A stretch of 64,000 nt of DNA from positions 1-64,000 of the forward strand of contig JACRBJ010000092.1 in NCBI GenBank assembly GCA_016234555.1. Direction: 5' to 3'. The translations under genes were made by a program, and so were the position numbers. Source of the DNA: Chloroflexota bacterium (GTDB taxonomy: Bacteria > Chloroflexota > Anaerolineae > Anaerolineales > Villigracilaceae). Positions within the stretch are counted from its first letter, which is position 1. Every line of letters starts with the position of its first letter. Positions 36,141 to 44,391 of the stretch are shown one piece after another. The notes under the pieces are model-generated. The model worked only from the letters and a program-made list of their open reading frames with translations, did not search any database and was not told where the DNA came from.

Positions 36141-36245
36141 CCGGACATTTCCGTCCGGTGGGATTCCAATCATTTTGCCACATTTTTCTGGAATTGTCGC
36201 AGGCTCAAAACGCGAACCATCCATGCCCTTGCAGGCATGGATGGT
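36141..36245. repeat. Two palindromes in a 200-base gene-free stretch
   Basis: The stretch 36057-36262 has no gene. It holds CCGGAC / GTCCGG (36141-36158) and a perfect 12-bp palindrome ACCATCCATGCC / GGCATGGATGGT with a six-base loop (36216-36245). Both are of the palindromic intergenic type seen elsewhere in this window. The second lies just after the stop of the ChbG-like gene and could act as its mRNA 3' hairpin. Confidence 0.7.
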
Positions 36246-36262
36246 TTGGGGGAAAGTATTGG

Positions 36263-37069
36263 CTATAACCCGGCAAAAGATATCAATTCGATTTGATTAG
36301 CCTGAATGACTTGTTTTATTGAAGGGCTTGTGAGAATCTCGCGTTCGATGTTGCGCTGTTTGTTGTAAATCGACTCCTTGCCGAAGGCATCGTCCACATA
36401 GCCGGGATGACACATGATCTCGGTCGTGCCATCCTTTAGATTGTTAATGATTTGGAGTAATTCTTCGAGGGTCGCATGGTCATCGTAAAAGTCTGCGACA
36501 AACACATCCGGGTGACGGATGGCGGCTTGCTGCATCAAGGACGGCACTTTGAGATACGTGTCCTTCAGTTCGTCCATGATTTCATCGCCGCTGAATGGAA
36601 AACGGATGGCACAACCATATTCAGTTGCCAGCGCAAGCATGGCTTCAAACAAGGCCGGGGAACAAAATGAAAAGTGGTGATGCGAGTCGAGGTGGGTGGG
36701 CTTGCGTCCTGCCGCTTTGACGAAGGTTTCGATCTGCGCACACCATTCCAGTTTGACTTCGTTGATATCCATCCGCTGTCGGTTTTCCAGGAAAGGCATG
36801 TACGCGAAAAAGTTTCCCTGCTCATCTGTGATCGAGGCAACCTTCCCCCGTGGAGAAATGGGTTTTCCCAAGCTTAGGACCAGATGCACGCCCATGCCGA
36901 GGTTAGGCGTTTCGCGCAAGGCAATTTTGACATCCTCCGCTGTGGTGGGGAAGTTCATCATGCAGGTGGTGGATGTGACTACGCCTTTCAAATGCGCATT
37001 GCGGATTCCACGTGAAATATCCGGACTGCGTCCGTAATCGTCCGCATTGATGATCAGGCGTTTGGGCAT
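36263..37069 (-). CDS. chbG: ChbG/HpnK-family carbohydrate deacetylase
   Basis: 268 residues of the YdjC-like fold. Metal-binding motifs are clear: NADDYGRSPDI near the N-terminus and HLDSHHHFSF in the middle, with a C-terminal EIMCHPGYVDD. ChbG removes an N-acetyl group from chitobiose or its 6-phosphate. The neighbouring genes (an N-acetylhexosamine-type kinase and a GH4 glycosidase) match the enzymatic part of enterobacterial chb operons, supporting a role with chitin or wall-derived disaccharides. AAAGGAGCAGTAA precedes the start. It is the last gene of the operon. Confidence 0.88.
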   Translation of the reverse strand: MPKRLIINADDYGRSPDISRGIRNAHLKGVVTSTTCMMNFPTTAEDVKIALRETPNLGMGVHLVLSLGKPISPRGKVASITDEQGNFFAYMPFLENRQRMDINEVKLEWCAQIETFVKAAGRKPTHLDSHHHFSFCSPALFEAMLALATEYGCAIRFPFSGDEIMDELKDTYLKVPSLMQQAAIRHPDVFVADFYDDHATLEELLQIINNLKDGTTEIMCHPGYVDDAFGKESIYNKQRNIEREILTSPSIKQVIQANQIELISFAGL

Positions 37070-37102
37070 TTACTGCTCCTTTGAGATTGTTTTATCGTCA
37101 TT

Positions 37103-38068
37103 TCAGGCAAGAATCATTTTGACCTTTGCCCGTTCCTCGTTGGAGAGTTTGAGACCGCCTGCTTCCATCCCAAGTAAAACAGCACCGATCACGGGTTTGA
37201 CTTCCGTGAGAATCAACTTTGCTTTTGGGGCAAGGGAGTGGATCGTTTCGCGCATCGGTGCGATGAGCGCCTCTCCGCTTTTGAACATGGAACCGATGAG
37301 GGCAACCTCGAATTCGAGGTTTTCAAACTCAAGCTGACGGATGACCGCGTTTGCCAGTTCGCCGAGTTCCGCTCCCGCCCATGCGACGAGTTCACGGGCG
37401 GCCTCGTCTCCCTCGTTGGCGGTCTGAAAAACAAGCGGAGCGGCTTCTGCACCGATCAGGTAATGATTGTTGGTATATCCTTCTATCAAGTCCTCGAGGT
37501 TTTTTGCGCCAAAATGTTTGACAAAGGCATCGCCCAGCGCGGTGGGGGGCAGGCGCTTCGTCCACGAGTATCCGATGATCTGCATGGTGCGGAAGACGAG
37601 TTCACTCGCGCCCGCGTTTTCGCCCATAAGGATGCCGTGGCCTGAGACGCGTCCCTCGCGTTTGTGTTCCCTGTCCCAGCCGCGGCAGTTACAGCCTGTG
37701 CCAGAGACAACCGCCACACCCCAGCCTTCACTTGTACCCGCAAGTAGACCAAGCGTCCCGTCGTTGACCAGCTTGAAGGGGATGGTTATTCCGGCGTTGT
37801 GAATCACCTTTCGCATGGCTGGTTCTTCGGCGGGCCAGTCGTACCCGCCTATGCCGAATCCAGCTCCTGCAATTTCATCGAGGCAAATGGCTGCGTTGGA
37901 TAGCGCTTCCTGCAAGGCTTCGCGCATGGCTTTTTCCATGCCATCGAAGCCAACGGTTTCATGGTTGCCGGGTCCACCCTGACCTGATCCAAGTGGATTT
38001 CCATTTTCGTCTGTGATGAGCGCGGCTGTTTTGGTGGCGCCGATGTCTATTCCGAGATAATAGTCCAT
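37103..38068 (-). CDS. BadF/BadG-type sugar kinase, probable N-acetylglucosamine kinase
   Basis: 321 residues of the ASKHA kinase superfamily in the BadF/BadG/BcrA/BcrD branch. The phosphate loop YYLGIDIGATKTAALI is at the N-terminus, and the second phosphate motif VVSGTGCNCRG has the Gly-Thr-Gly-Cys typical of NAGK-like proteins. The branch includes eukaryotic-type N-acetylglucosamine kinases. Here it lies between a GH4 glycosidase and a ChbG-type deacetylase, which makes an amino-sugar substrate likely. Substrate assignment is by context. Confidence 0.85.
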   Translation of the reverse strand: MDYYLGIDIGATKTAALITDENGNPLGSGQGGPGNHETVGFDGMEKAMREALQEALSNAAICLDEIAGAGFGIGGYDWPAEEPAMRKVIHNAGITIPFKLVNDGTLGLLAGTSEGWGVAVVSGTGCNCRGWDREHKREGRVSGHGILMGENAGASELVFRTMQIIGYSWTKRLPPTALGDAFVKHFGAKNLEDLIEGYTNNHYLIGAEAAPLVFQTANEGDEAARELVAWAGAELGELANAVIRQLEFENLEFEVALIGSMFKSGEALIAPMRETIHSLAPKAKLILTEVKPVIGAVLLGMEAGGLKLSNEERAKVKMILA

Positions 38069-38178
38069 TCAAATCCTGGCTGTTGGTTTTTGCACCGCAA
38101 AGCTTGCCGAGGTCACGAAGAATTTATATAAAGGCTTGGCAGAGTTTGCTCTGTTTGCAATAGAAATGTCACAGTTTT

Positions 38179-39474
38179 CTATTTGAAGAATTGTGGCAGG
38201 TACTCGCGATGCGTTTCGAGTATATCATTGAGAACCTCCTGCACTTTGTCTGCCCTTGGTCCGATGGGATTGACGAGTAGAGCCTGATACGCTGCGTCGC
38301 GGTCACCGTGGACGGCGGCTTCCACTGTCAGCAGTTCGTAGGCTTTGACCGCGGAGATCAGCCCGAAGCAGGACACGGGCAACGGGTCGGTGGGGATGGG
38401 TGTGATTCCATTTTTCTTTACGATGGAAGGGATTTCCAAAACCCATTCAGAAGGCCATTCTTTCACTGCGCCGTTGTTCCTGACGTTGACGATATGCGTT
38501 TCACCGAGGTCGTTGTAGTGGGCATTGAGCAATTGCGTCGCAACGGTGGAATAATATGCTCCGCCGCGCTTTATCAAGTCCGCTGGAGGTTCGTTGAGTT
38601 GAGGGTTGGCATACTCGCGCAGCAAGTCCTTTTCCACTTCGATGACCTCATCGGCGCGGGAGGGGGGCCATTTCTTTTGTTCCACCAGTTTTTTGTCGGT
38701 GTAGTAGAAATAATGCAAGTAGTAATTGGGAATCATTCGCAACACTTCGATGGTGCGCGGATCCCATTCGGGATTTTCCTCCCTCTTCAACATTTCAATG
38801 TAGCCTTGAATGACTTGTGGCCAGACATCTTCTCCTTCGATGGTGAATCCGCGATGCCAGGAGAGATGATTCAATCCGAGGGTTTTCAACTCCGCCCGCT
38901 GCGGATTGATTCTCTGCCCCGTAGCCTGTTCCAAGCTTTCGAGGATGAGCATCTTCGCCGTAATCGGGACATTGCATACTCCAACCGAAGGCGTCTCCCT
39001 GGCGTATTGGCTCAAGGCTTGTGTGACCAGCCCGGCGGGATTCGTGAAATTCACCAGCAAAGCGCCGGGTTTGGAAAGTTCCTGCATATCGTGGGCGATT
39101 TTGAGGATGACGGGAATGGTGCGCAGCGCCTTGCCCATGCCGCCAACACCCGTGGTTTCCTGGCCAATTAACCCGTGACGAAGACCAAGATATTCGTCCC
39201 GCCTGCGGGCTTCCATGTGACCCACGCGCAACTGGGTGGTGACGTAGTCCGCGTCCTTGACGGCGGCGCGCTGGTCTGTGGTCAGCACCACCTTGAAAGG
39301 TGAGCCTTTGGCTTCGACCATGCGCTGCGCAAACCCGCCGACGATGTCGAGGCGCGGCTTGTCCACATCCATCAACCAAAGCTCATCGAGGGGGAATTGT
39401 TTGTGACGTTCGAGAAAACCGTTGATAAGTTCGGGCGTGTAGGTCGAACCGCCGCCGATGACTGCGACTTTCAT
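38179..39474 (-). CDS. Glycoside hydrolase family 4, 6-phospho-beta-glucosidase type
   Basis: 431 residues. GH4 enzymes need NAD and a divalent metal and cleave by an oxidation-elimination mechanism. Visible: the NAD-binding start MKVAVIGGGSTYTPELINGF, FTNPAGLVTQAL, the metal-binding Cys in VGVCNVPIT and its His partner in GLNHLSWHRGF. The GVGGMGKALRTIPV segment and length fit the CelF/ChbF branch, which acts on phosphorylated beta-disaccharides. No PTS is encoded here; import is by ABC transporter, so phosphorylation would need a kinase such as the downstream one, or the enzyme takes unphosphorylated substrate. Confidence 0.93.
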   Translation of the reverse strand: MKVAVIGGGSTYTPELINGFLERHKQFPLDELWLMDVDKPRLDIVGGFAQRMVEAKGSPFKVVLTTDQRAAVKDADYVTTQLRVGHMEARRRDEYLGLRHGLIGQETTGVGGMGKALRTIPVILKIAHDMQELSKPGALLVNFTNPAGLVTQALSQYARETPSVGVCNVPITAKMLILESLEQATGQRINPQRAELKTLGLNHLSWHRGFTIEGEDVWPQVIQGYIEMLKREENPEWDPRTIEVLRMIPNYYLHYFYYTDKKLVEQKKWPPSRADEVIEVEKDLLREYANPQLNEPPADLIKRGGAYYSTVATQLLNAHYNDLGETHIVNVRNNGAVKEWPSEWVLEIPSIVKKNGITPIPTDPLPVSCFGLISAVKAYELLTVEAAVHGDRDAAYQALLVNPIGPRADKVQEVLNDILETHREYLPQFFK

Positions 39475-39520
39475 TCTTGTCTCTCCTGATTATTTTTAAT
39501 GAATTATCACGTTCTTTTGG

Positions 39521-40585
39521 CTATTTTTCCACACCCGTAAAAACGATCCCGCGAATAAAATAACGTTGGGCAAAGATATACAGAACAAGTGGAAGTGCCA
39601 GCGCCAGTAGTGAAGTGGCTTGTGTCAGTTGAGGATTTGTGGCGTGGAGGCTGTTGAAGCGCGTCAACCCGACTGAAATTGGCTGCATCTCCGGTTTATT
39701 CGTCAGGTAGATCAACGGACCGAAATAATCGTTCCACGCCCAGACGATGTGGAAGATGCTCAGGGCGATTACCGCTGGCATCATCTGCGGGAGGATGATC
39801 GAAAATAGGATGCGCAACGGTCCCGCACCGTCGATCATGGCGGCTTCGTCCAACTCGCGGGGAATGGTCAGCATGAATTGGCGCAGAAAGAAAACATCGT
39901 AGGCGTTGGCAAAGAATGTCGGGATGATCAGCGGCAGGTAGGTCCCCACCCAGCCGATTTTCGAGAAGAAGGTATAGGTGGGAATCACGGTCACTGTGCT
40001 GGGCAGGAAGATCGTTGCCAGCAGGATGGTGAAAAGCAATTCCTTGCCGGGGATGCGGAAACGGGCAAAGCCGTACGCCACCACTGTGCAGGAGAGCAGC
40101 ACACCGATTTCCGTCATCACGGTATAAAACAGAGTGTTCAAAAATAAGCGTGGAAAATTGATTTGGTCCCAACCGGTTTTGAAATTTTCCCAATGTGGGG
40201 CGAACTTCCATGAAGGTCGATTCAGGGAGCGCCAGGAACCCTGCCACTTGATCGGACCCGCATCGGGATTCGACGGATCAATGAAAGTGCTCTCCTGGAG
40301 CCCCTTCTTGTACAAAGCCCATTCCTTCATCCCCTGGTCGGTGGGCACTTCGTAAAGGTCATATTCGACGCCTTCAAATTCGTAGGTGGCTGGGTCTGCG
40401 GGCCAGACGGGAGCACCCTCGCGGTTCATCTGCTCCTTGGTTTTGAGCGCTGTGAACGTCATGTATACAAAGGGCGATAAAAAGAGAATCAAAAGCGCAA
40501 CGGTAAAGAACGTGATCCCGGTTTGACCGGAGAAGCGGCGGAAGCTGGAGGAAGAAATTCTGGAGAATAAGTTTCGCGTTGACAT
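39521..40585 (-). CDS. ABC sugar transporter permease, MalG type, with enlarged outer loop
   Basis: 354 residues. Six predicted helices and the EAA-type loop (DEAAMIDGAGPLRILFSIILP) are typical of MalG proteins. Between the first helix (TFFTVALLILFLSPFVYMTF) and the second lies an extracytoplasmic segment of roughly 95 residues, rich in Trp, Pro and acidic residues, clearly longer than in the other MalG-type protein of this window. The start is taken as MSTRNLF with AAGGACGG about 9 bases upstream; an ATG two codons earlier is also possible. It pairs with the MalF-type gene 12 bases upstream. Confidence 0.9.
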   Translation of the reverse strand: MSTRNLFSRISSSSFRRFSGQTGITFFTVALLILFLSPFVYMTFTALKTKEQMNREGAPVWPADPATYEFEGVEYDLYEVPTDQGMKEWALYKKGLQESTFIDPSNPDAGPIKWQGSWRSLNRPSWKFAPHWENFKTGWDQINFPRLFLNTLFYTVMTEIGVLLSCTVVAYGFARFRIPGKELLFTILLATIFLPSTVTVIPTYTFFSKIGWVGTYLPLIIPTFFANAYDVFFLRQFMLTIPRELDEAAMIDGAGPLRILFSIILPQMMPAVIALSIFHIVWAWNDYFGPLIYLTNKPEMQPISVGLTRFNSLHATNPQLTQATSLLALALPLVLYIFAQRYFIRGIVFTGVEK

Positions 40586-40597
40586 GAGCATCCGTCC

Positions 40598-41554
40598 TTA
40601 CCGGCCATCACCGGCATAAAACACCCAATATTTTTGTGTTTTGAACAAAAAGACTGTGACGATCAAAATGACAACAAACAACAGCCAGGCAATCGTGGCT
40701 CCGTAACTCATGAACCCGTAGGCAAAGAACTGCTTATAGAGGTAAAGGTTGAGGAACATCGTCTTGCCGCCCGGTGCGCCTGACCCATTGTTGACCACCA
40801 GTGGCACAAGAAAATATTGAAAAAGACCGACCAATGAGAGCGTGAGGTCGTACATAATGACCGGGGAAATCATCGGCAGGGTCACTGTTGTTAGCGTGGC
40901 CCACCAACCGGCGCCGTCCACTTCGGCGGCGTCATAAAGTTCACTGGGGATTCCGCGCAAGCCGGCCAGGTAAATAATCATGCTTCCACCAACCCCCCAA
41001 AAGCCGATGATGATTAACGCAGGGTAGACCCAACTGGGATCGTTTGTCCAAGCGGGAGGATTCTGCACGCCAAGCCATGTCAATGCGCGGTTGACCCAAC
41101 CCGTGTCCGGGTTCAACATGCCGTTCCAGCCGTAGATGGCAGCCACAAACGGAACGATGGCGGGCAGGTAGAACATGGTGCGGAAGAAGGAGCTTCCCCG
41201 GAGAGCTTTGCTGTTGATCAAAAGCGCCAGTCCAAGACCCATGGCAATGCCGATGGGCAGAGCCAATGCCAGGAACTTCAGGGTCACCAGCAGAGATTGC
41301 CAGACCTGCGCATCCTTGAAGAGCGTGACGAAATTGTCCAGCCCGACAAAACGTAGCGGCTCCCTTTGGGGGATTTGAAGGTTGATGAAGCTGAAGACCA
41401 GCGAGGCAATCATGGGGATTAATGTAAACGCCAGGAAGCCAATAATCCAGGGGGAGAGGAACAGCAATCCCCGCAATGCCTCCTTGCGGGCAAGCGGCGT
41501 CAGCTTGGTGACCTTTACTCTTTTTACCTGGGAAAACTCGGAAAACATGCTCAT
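40598..41554 (-). CDS. ABC sugar transporter permease, MalF/UgpA type
   Basis: 318 residues starting MSMFSEFSQVKRV. Six predicted helices and the EAA-type loop (SELYDAAEVDGAGWWATLTTVTLPMI) are present. The start is set by GGAAGGAAG 6 bases upstream; the open frame extends 8 residues further without support. It works with the MalG-type permease and the binding lipoprotein encoded just upstream. As in the other sugar operon, no ATP-binding subunit is present. Confidence 0.92.
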   Translation of the reverse strand: MSMFSEFSQVKRVKVTKLTPLARKEALRGLLFLSPWIIGFLAFTLIPMIASLVFSFINLQIPQREPLRFVGLDNFVTLFKDAQVWQSLLVTLKFLALALPIGIAMGLGLALLINSKALRGSSFFRTMFYLPAIVPFVAAIYGWNGMLNPDTGWVNRALTWLGVQNPPAWTNDPSWVYPALIIIGFWGVGGSMIIYLAGLRGIPSELYDAAEVDGAGWWATLTTVTLPMISPVIMYDLTLSLVGLFQYFLVPLVVNNGSGAPGGKTMFLNLYLYKQFFAYGFMSYGATIAWLLFVVILIVTVFLFKTQKYWVFYAGDGR

Positions 41555-41641
41555 AATTTTCTTCCTTCCGCTCACCATCAGGATGATCCGGGGCAGACCA
41601 TCAGGGCTGCCCCGGCTTCAATCCATCTTGTTGGCCGCTTG

Positions 41642-43027
41642 TTACTTGGCCTTATCGAATATGCCTTGCAGGTCAGTCTTGAATTTGGCGATCTCGTCGT
41701 CCATGTTCAACCCGTCCGTGGTCAGGATCAGGTTGTAAAAGACGCGGCTTCGGTTCAGGGCTTCGTTGTAGTTTGGCATGTAGGCTTCGAAACTTGGGTT
41801 GTCGGCATATTGGACGCCGTCCAGAGCCACCTGCCAGTCGGGCTTTTGCGTGAACTGCTCGTTCAGCTGGTCAATGAATGCCGCCTGGTCAGACTTGCGA
41901 GACGGGAAAGCACCATAGGTCAGCAACAGGTCTTTTGAGCCATCGCCGATCAGGTAGGTAAGCACTTCGAAGGCTTCGTCGGGATGTTTGGAGGATTTCA
42001 AAATGCGGAAGGTGTCGGCATTCAAGTTTGCGGTTGTCTTGCCATTATAGGAGGGAACCACAGCCACATCCCATTCGTTCCCCGCGTCCCCGATGCAACA
42101 GGTGTCCCACAGGAAGGTGATGTCCATGGCGATCTTGCCGGAGTTGAACGGGGTGCTCGCGCCCCAGGCTTCGGTCTGGTAAAGGGCGTAGTCGGGTTGG
42201 AAGTGATATTTCCAGATGCTGTCATAGGTCCATTTCCAGGCTGCTTCCCACTCTGCGGGAATTTGGGCGGTCTTGCCATCTGAGGCGATGAGTTTGTTTG
42301 CGCCCCAGTAGGAACCGACCGCGCGGGCATCGTCGTGACCTTCCCAGACAAAGCCGTATTGCATGATCTTGGTCGGGTCGAAACTCTCCTGGTCGGCGGT
42401 CAGACCGTTCTCGTCCACGGTCAATTTCATGGCGACTTTTTGGAGGGTGTCGTAGTTCCATTCCTCTTCGGTGCCATCGGGCCACTTGTACTTTTCGCCA
42501 TATTTGTGAGGCGGATAGTTCAAACCAGCTTCATCGAACATCCCTTTTTGATAAAAGACCATCGACGGATAGATGGCGAAAGGCAGCCCGATGAGACCTT
42601 CACCGCCCACCTTGTAGAAATCCACTGCACCCTTGTCGAATACCGAAAGGTCGTAATTGGTCTTGGTGACGTATGGTTCCAAATCCATCCACATTCCGTG
42701 GAAACCTTCGGAGCCGGAGACGCCCACAGGCCCCACAATATCCGGGGGATTGCCGGAGGTGATTTCCGTGGCGAGGGTCTCGTAGGCGCTTGCGTAGGGG
42801 ACAACTTCCATCGTGAGCTTGATATTTGGATGAGAGGCATTGAAAGCGTCCACTACTTTTTGTTGCGGTTCCTGCTGTTCGGCATCCCCGCCGGTTCCCA
42901 ACCCAATGTACCAGCGGATTTCGACTGGACCGCTCGATGTGGAGCCGCCGCTGGCATTGCCGCAGGCTGACAAAATCATTGACGTTACGATCAGGACAGC
43001 AGCCAAGATATACAGGCTTTTCTTCAT
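41642..43027 (-). CDS. ABC sugar-binding lipoprotein, family 1
   Basis: 461 residues. A Sec-type lipoprotein signal (MKKSLYILAAVLIVTSMILS then AC) is followed by a Gly/Ser linker and a family 1 binding fold (HPNIKLTMEVVPYASAYETL, GNPPDIVGPVG, FNSGKIAMDITFLWD). Unlike the two binding proteins of the GH127 operon it has no twin-arginine motif. The start follows CGAGGAGAAAAAATTACC; an open frame extends 30 residues upstream without support. It is the first structural gene after the regulator and feeds the two permeases downstream. Confidence 0.93.
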   Translation of the reverse strand: MKKSLYILAAVLIVTSMILSACGNASGGSTSSGPVEIRWYIGLGTGGDAEQQEPQQKVVDAFNASHPNIKLTMEVVPYASAYETLATEITSGNPPDIVGPVGVSGSEGFHGMWMDLEPYVTKTNYDLSVFDKGAVDFYKVGGEGLIGLPFAIYPSMVFYQKGMFDEAGLNYPPHKYGEKYKWPDGTEEEWNYDTLQKVAMKLTVDENGLTADQESFDPTKIMQYGFVWEGHDDARAVGSYWGANKLIASDGKTAQIPAEWEAAWKWTYDSIWKYHFQPDYALYQTEAWGASTPFNSGKIAMDITFLWDTCCIGDAGNEWDVAVVPSYNGKTTANLNADTFRILKSSKHPDEAFEVLTYLIGDGSKDLLLTYGAFPSRKSDQAAFIDQLNEQFTQKPDWQVALDGVQYADNPSFEAYMPNYNEALNRSRVFYNLILTTDGLNMDDEIAKFKTDLQGIFDKAK

Positions 43028-43126
43028 GGTAATTTTTTCTCCTCGTGGGTTTACAAAAAATTTGAAATGCAGACCGGACAAAAAACTTTGATTTTGAAAG
43101 AATTTCACCTCCTGCAAAATGCAAGT

Positions 43127-44149
43127 CTATGGGGTGCAACCACATGAATGTCGAATGATTAGTTCCGTCGGCAGCAGGGTAACGTCTTCGGGGAATCGTT
43201 TTTCGAACATGGCAAACAGTTGCTCCGCTGCAATCCGCCCGACGGATTCGGTTGGCGCGGCAACTGTCGTTAGCGGGGGAGTGAGAAAGGCGGAGATTTT
43301 CACATCGTCAAACCCCACAACCGAAATATCCTCCGGGACACGGTAGCCGTGTTCCCGAAGGGACATCAACACGCCGACCGATGCATCGTCGTCGCCGGCG
43401 AAGATTGCATCGAAATCGGGGTGATTTTTGTTCTCCAGAAAGGCATTGAGGGATTTGTAGGCAACCTCTCCTTCGAAATTCCCCTGCAGAACCAAGCTCT
43501 CGTCAAAGGGAATCCCATTAGCCTCCAGCGCCAGGCGGTAGCCTGATTCACGCCAGTAGGAGTCTTCCTGGTGTACGGGTCCCCGCATTAGAATGATGCG
43601 TTTTTTGTTGTGCTGGTGGATGAGGTGCTCGACCAGGTTGCGGGTGGCAGCCTTGTTTTCCACCGTGACGGAGGGAATTTTTACAGAAGCCGGTGACGAG
43701 CGGTGAATTAGCACGACGGGGAATCGGCTGTTGTACAGGTTAACCAGCTGGTCTTCGGACAGGCTGTCCGCAAAGACCAGCAATCCGTCCGTATTGTGGG
43801 CCCCGATGGGCGGAGGGAAGGATAGATCACCACCCGTCTGGTTGGTGGCGACCAGCAGGTTGTACTTGTGGTCCCGCGCGACCCCTTCAATTCCCTGCAA
43901 AAGGGGGGCGAAAAAGTCGTTGTGCATGTCATTGAGCAGGAGACCAATGACATGCGTCTTATTGGAGGCGAGGTGACGGGCGGCAGCGTGGGGGGTGTAG
44001 TGTAACTCTTCCATGACCGCCTTCAAGCGGTCTGCTACTTCCTGCGAGATGGGAGCGTTGTCGTTGATGTAACGGCTGACCGTGGCAACGGAAACTCCCG
44101 CCTTCTTTGCCACCTGCCTGATTGTCACGGAATCGGATTTTTTGGTCAT
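43127..44149 (-). CDS. LacI-family transcriptional regulator
   Basis: 340 residues. The helix-turn-helix and hinge are clear (VTIRQVAKKAGVSVATVSRY, VMEELHYTPHAAARHLAS), followed by the sugar-sensing domain (HVIGLLLNDMHNDFFAPLL, IFAGDDDASVGVLMSL, VVGFDDVKIS) and a Cys-containing C-terminus. It heads the GH4/NAGK/ChbG transport operon. Two tandem palindromes overlap its promoter, indicating autorepression. It is divergent from the aldolase gene, which it might also control. Confidence 0.93.
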   Translation of the reverse strand: MTKKSDSVTIRQVAKKAGVSVATVSRYINDNAPISQEVADRLKAVMEELHYTPHAAARHLASNKTHVIGLLLNDMHNDFFAPLLQGIEGVARDHKYNLLVATNQTGGDLSFPPPIGAHNTDGLLVFADSLSEDQLVNLYNSRFPVVLIHRSSPASVKIPSVTVENKAATRNLVEHLIHQHNKKRIILMRGPVHQEDSYWRESGYRLALEANGIPFDESLVLQGNFEGEVAYKSLNAFLENKNHPDFDAIFAGDDDASVGVLMSLREHGYRVPEDISVVGFDDVKISAFLTPPLTTVAAPTESVGRIAAEQLFAMFEKRFPEDVTLLPTELIIRHSCGCTP

Positions 44150-44163
44150 AGGAATGCCTCTTG

Positions 44164-44218
44164 TGTAACCGGTTACAGTAACCGGTTACATTATGGCACG
44201 TTTGGACAGCAGAGTCAA
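44164..44218 (-). promoter_or_regulatory. LacI-type promoter with two tandem GTAACCGGTTAC operators
   Basis: On the minus strand TTGACT (44213-44218) and CATAAT (44190-44195) are 17 bp apart. Two 12-bp palindromes GTAACCGGTTAC at 44178-44189 and 44165-44176 follow immediately, centres 13 bp apart, covering the expected transcription start. The central CCGG with flanking TAA/TTA is typical of LacI/GalR-type operators. The adjacent regulator is the obvious ligand. Confidence 0.87.
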
Positions 44219-44391
44219 GGTCAATTTCTTAAAGATTCGACATTTCCAGAAAAATGTCATCCTTGTGGAGGAAGTTACAGGAATCACGCCAAAAAAGCGG
44301 TTTTTGGCTCAAGGTGGCATATAATTGCCAGTCGAAGTCATCATATCTTCTGGCATTGTGGGGCAAGCCGGTCATTGAAACGAGAAAAAGA

